Origin: Halomonas alimentaria
GTDB taxonomy: Bacteria; Pseudomonadota; Gammaproteobacteria; Pseudomonadales; Halomonadaceae
Length of the DNA stretch: 64,000 nucleotides
Assembly: GCF_009902005.1 (NCBI RefSeq)
Contig: NZ_WUTT01000001.1
Span: 100,762 to 164,761, forward strand
Direction of reading: 5' to 3'
The position numbers and the translations under genes were made by a program. Position 1 is the stretch's first letter. Every line of letters begins with the position of its first letter. Shown piece after piece: positions 62,963 through 64,000 of the stretch. The notes beneath the pieces were generated by a model. It was not told the origin of the DNA and did not search any database. It worked only from the letters and a program-made list of their open reading frames with translations.

Positions 62963-63763
62963 TCAACCGCGGCCGAGTAGCACTTCCAGCACGAAGCGGC
63001 TGCCGAAGTAGGCCACCAGCAGTACCGCGCTGCCACCCAGGGTCCAGCGCACGGCACGCATGCCACGCCAGCCCAGGCGGTGATGGCTGAACAGCAGGGT
63101 GGCGAAGATCACCCAGGCGGCCAGCGAGAGGATGGTCTTGTGGGCGAGGTGCTGGGCGAACATGTTGTCGAGGAACGCGAAGCCGCTGATGATCGCGAGG
63201 GTCAGCAGCCCCATACCGGCCCAGATAAGCTCGAAGAGCAGGCGCTCCATGGAGGTCAGCGGGGGCAGGGCCTGGACGATGCCGCGGATCTGGTGATGGC
63301 GCAGGGCACGGTTCTGCAGGCCTAGCAGCACCGCCTGGACGGCGGCGATGGCGAGTACCGCAAACCCCAGCAGGGAGCTGATGGCATGCAGTGCCACGCC
63401 GGGAGGCAGGTCATCGGAGTGTGGCGCCGCCGGCACCGTCGCGGCCAGCAGCAGCGCGATTCCCGCCAACGGCAGGATACCCGTCGCGGCACCCAGTACT
63501 GGTTTGAACAGGCTGATACCCAGCAGCAGGGCGACCGCCATGGCGCTGATCAGCACCATGCTGGCGTAGAGCCCCGGCAGCACCTGGGCATCGTGGCCGA
63601 AGAGGCCGATGACCAGTGGCAGGTGACACAGCAGACCCAGCAGCGCGAGGCCGCGTACCAGCATCGGTTGCGGCGCGACTCGGCGAGCCAGGGTCAACCC
63701 CTGCCAGGAGGCGGCGGCGATGTAGAGGAGGAAGGCTATTATGGCCAGGGCGAGCGCCTGCAT
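62963..63763 (-). CDS. ypjD: YpjD/CcsA-like cytochrome c assembly family membrane protein
   Basis: A 266-residue protein with eight hydrophobic segments and the CcsA/CcmC-type conserved residues (PPGVALHAISSLLGFAVLAIAAVQAVLLGLQNRALR, MERLLFELIWAGMGLLTLAIISG and HKTILSLAAWVIFATLLFSHHRLGWRG). The His residues in LHAISS, AHKTIL and HHRLGWRG are the likely heme ligands. In gammaproteobacteria ypjD lies next to ffh, divergent as here. Its role is unclear. Confidence 0.9.
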   Translation of the reverse strand: MQALALAIIAFLLYIAAASWQGLTLARRVAPQPMLVRGLALLGLLCHLPLVIGLFGHDAQVLPGLYASMVLISAMAVALLLGISLFKPVLGAATGILPLAGIALLLAATVPAAPHSDDLPPGVALHAISSLLGFAVLAIAAVQAVLLGLQNRALRHHQIRGIVQALPPLTSMERLLFELIWAGMGLLTLAIISGFAFLDNMFAQHLAHKTILSLAAWVIFATLLFSHHRLGWRGMRAVRWTLGGSAVLLVAYFGSRFVLEVLLGRG

Positions 63764-63896
63764 GGGTTGCGATCCGTGCGCTTGTGGAAGTGAACAGCAT
63801 AAGGGTGACTAGCGTGCGGCTACTATACCCAATCCCCCGCCTGCCGCACAGGCCGTGGCCTGCGGCACCTCGTCCCGGGGCGCGAAGCCAGGTGCA

Positions 63897-63925
63897 TGGA
63901 GAGTCGCGCCCACAGCGCGTATAAT
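63897..63925 (+). promoter_or_regulatory. Probable ffh promoter
   Basis: TGGAGA and a perfect TATAAT separated by 17 nt, 40 nt upstream of ffh. Confidence 0.65.
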
Positions 63926-63965
63926 CGCTCGCAAACTTCAGGCCATCGCACATGTGGAGAGGCCA

Positions 63966-64000
63966 ATGTTCCAGAATCTCAGTGAGCGCCTGTCGCAGAC
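63966..64000 (+). CDS. ffh: Signal recognition particle protein Ffh, first codons only
   Basis: The visible translation MFQNLSERLSQ is the conserved N-terminus of Ffh, the SRP54 homologue that binds signal peptides with 4.5S RNA. The rest is outside the window. Divergent ypjD and the upstream TATAAT box agree with the usual gene order. Confidence 0.85.
   Translation, partial: MFQNLSERLSQ

Overview
The window is GC-rich chromosomal DNA that looks like a halophilic gammaproteobacterium of the Halomonas type. The evidence is a 332-residue ectoine hydroxylase (EctD), the primary fatty-acid synthase FabY next to coaD, an acetoacetyl-CoA reductase (PhaB) for polyhydroxybutyrate, a DctPQM TRAP transporter, and housekeeping proteins of gammaproteobacterial type (MutY, YggX, SpeA, PolA, TmcA, MinCDE, ExoI, Ffh). 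Genus assignment is inference. No prophage, plasmid functions or CRISPR array was seen. Accessory DNA is limited to one intact IS481-type element, one tnpB-only element and small intergenic repeats.

Layout. 1-5.9 kb: 5'-truncated AsmA-family gene, mutY, yggX, a tRNA-Phe/tRNA-Gln/tRNA-Thr cluster, ectD and a fumarylacetoacetase-fold enzyme. 5.9-12.3 kb: speA, thrB and a DUF2782 protein leftward, polA rightward. 12.3-19.6 kb: a ferric-iron ABC importer whose three genes are split over both strands, then a TRAP transporter operon. 19.9-27.5 kb: tmcA, pepD, dps, lipoproteins, a HIT protein, a TauE/SafE exporter, an entericidin and an I78-type inhibitor. 27.5-33.2 kb: IS481-type insertion, thioesterase, AtoE, MATE pump, outer-membrane barrel. 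33.3-41.8 kb: ferredoxin, coaD-fabY, Tim44-like protein, isochorismatase-fold hydrolase, yaaA, aldo/keto reductase, Sel1 protein, exonuclease, LOG. 41.8-48.6 kb: tnpB element, DUF501, ybaK, 4HBT thioesterase, MalY-like lyase, YbbN. 48.6-54.9 kb: initiator tRNA with two degenerate downstream copies, phaB, a large DUF349 protein, minCDE. 55-64 kb: sbcB, a pitrilysin-type protease coupled to an SRAP-family protein, a TetR regulator with PlsC-like acyltransferase, a CNNM/CorC protein, YpjD and the first codons of ffh.

Most units are short operons with 4-nt ATGA-type overlaps (thrB-speA, dctQ-dctM, the two lipoproteins, thioesterase-ybaK, SRAP-protease; minD-minE uses TTGA). They are separated by strong GC hairpins, several of them near-perfect palindromes that can end transcription on both strands.

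The most unusual observations are: (i) a dispersed MITE-like repeat in four intergenic positions, with imperfect inverted ends and a central stem that changes in a compensatory way between copies; one copy supplies the last codons and stop of tmcA; (ii) an SRAP (YedK/HMCES) protein with all four catalytic positions substituted, translationally coupled to a periplasmic protease; (iii) an IS481-type element inserted exactly in a CTAG that was apparently the shared stop site of two convergent genes, with stop codons regenerated by the target duplication; and (iv) a tandem series of decayed tRNA-fMet fragments, each with its own hairpin, downstream of the real gene.
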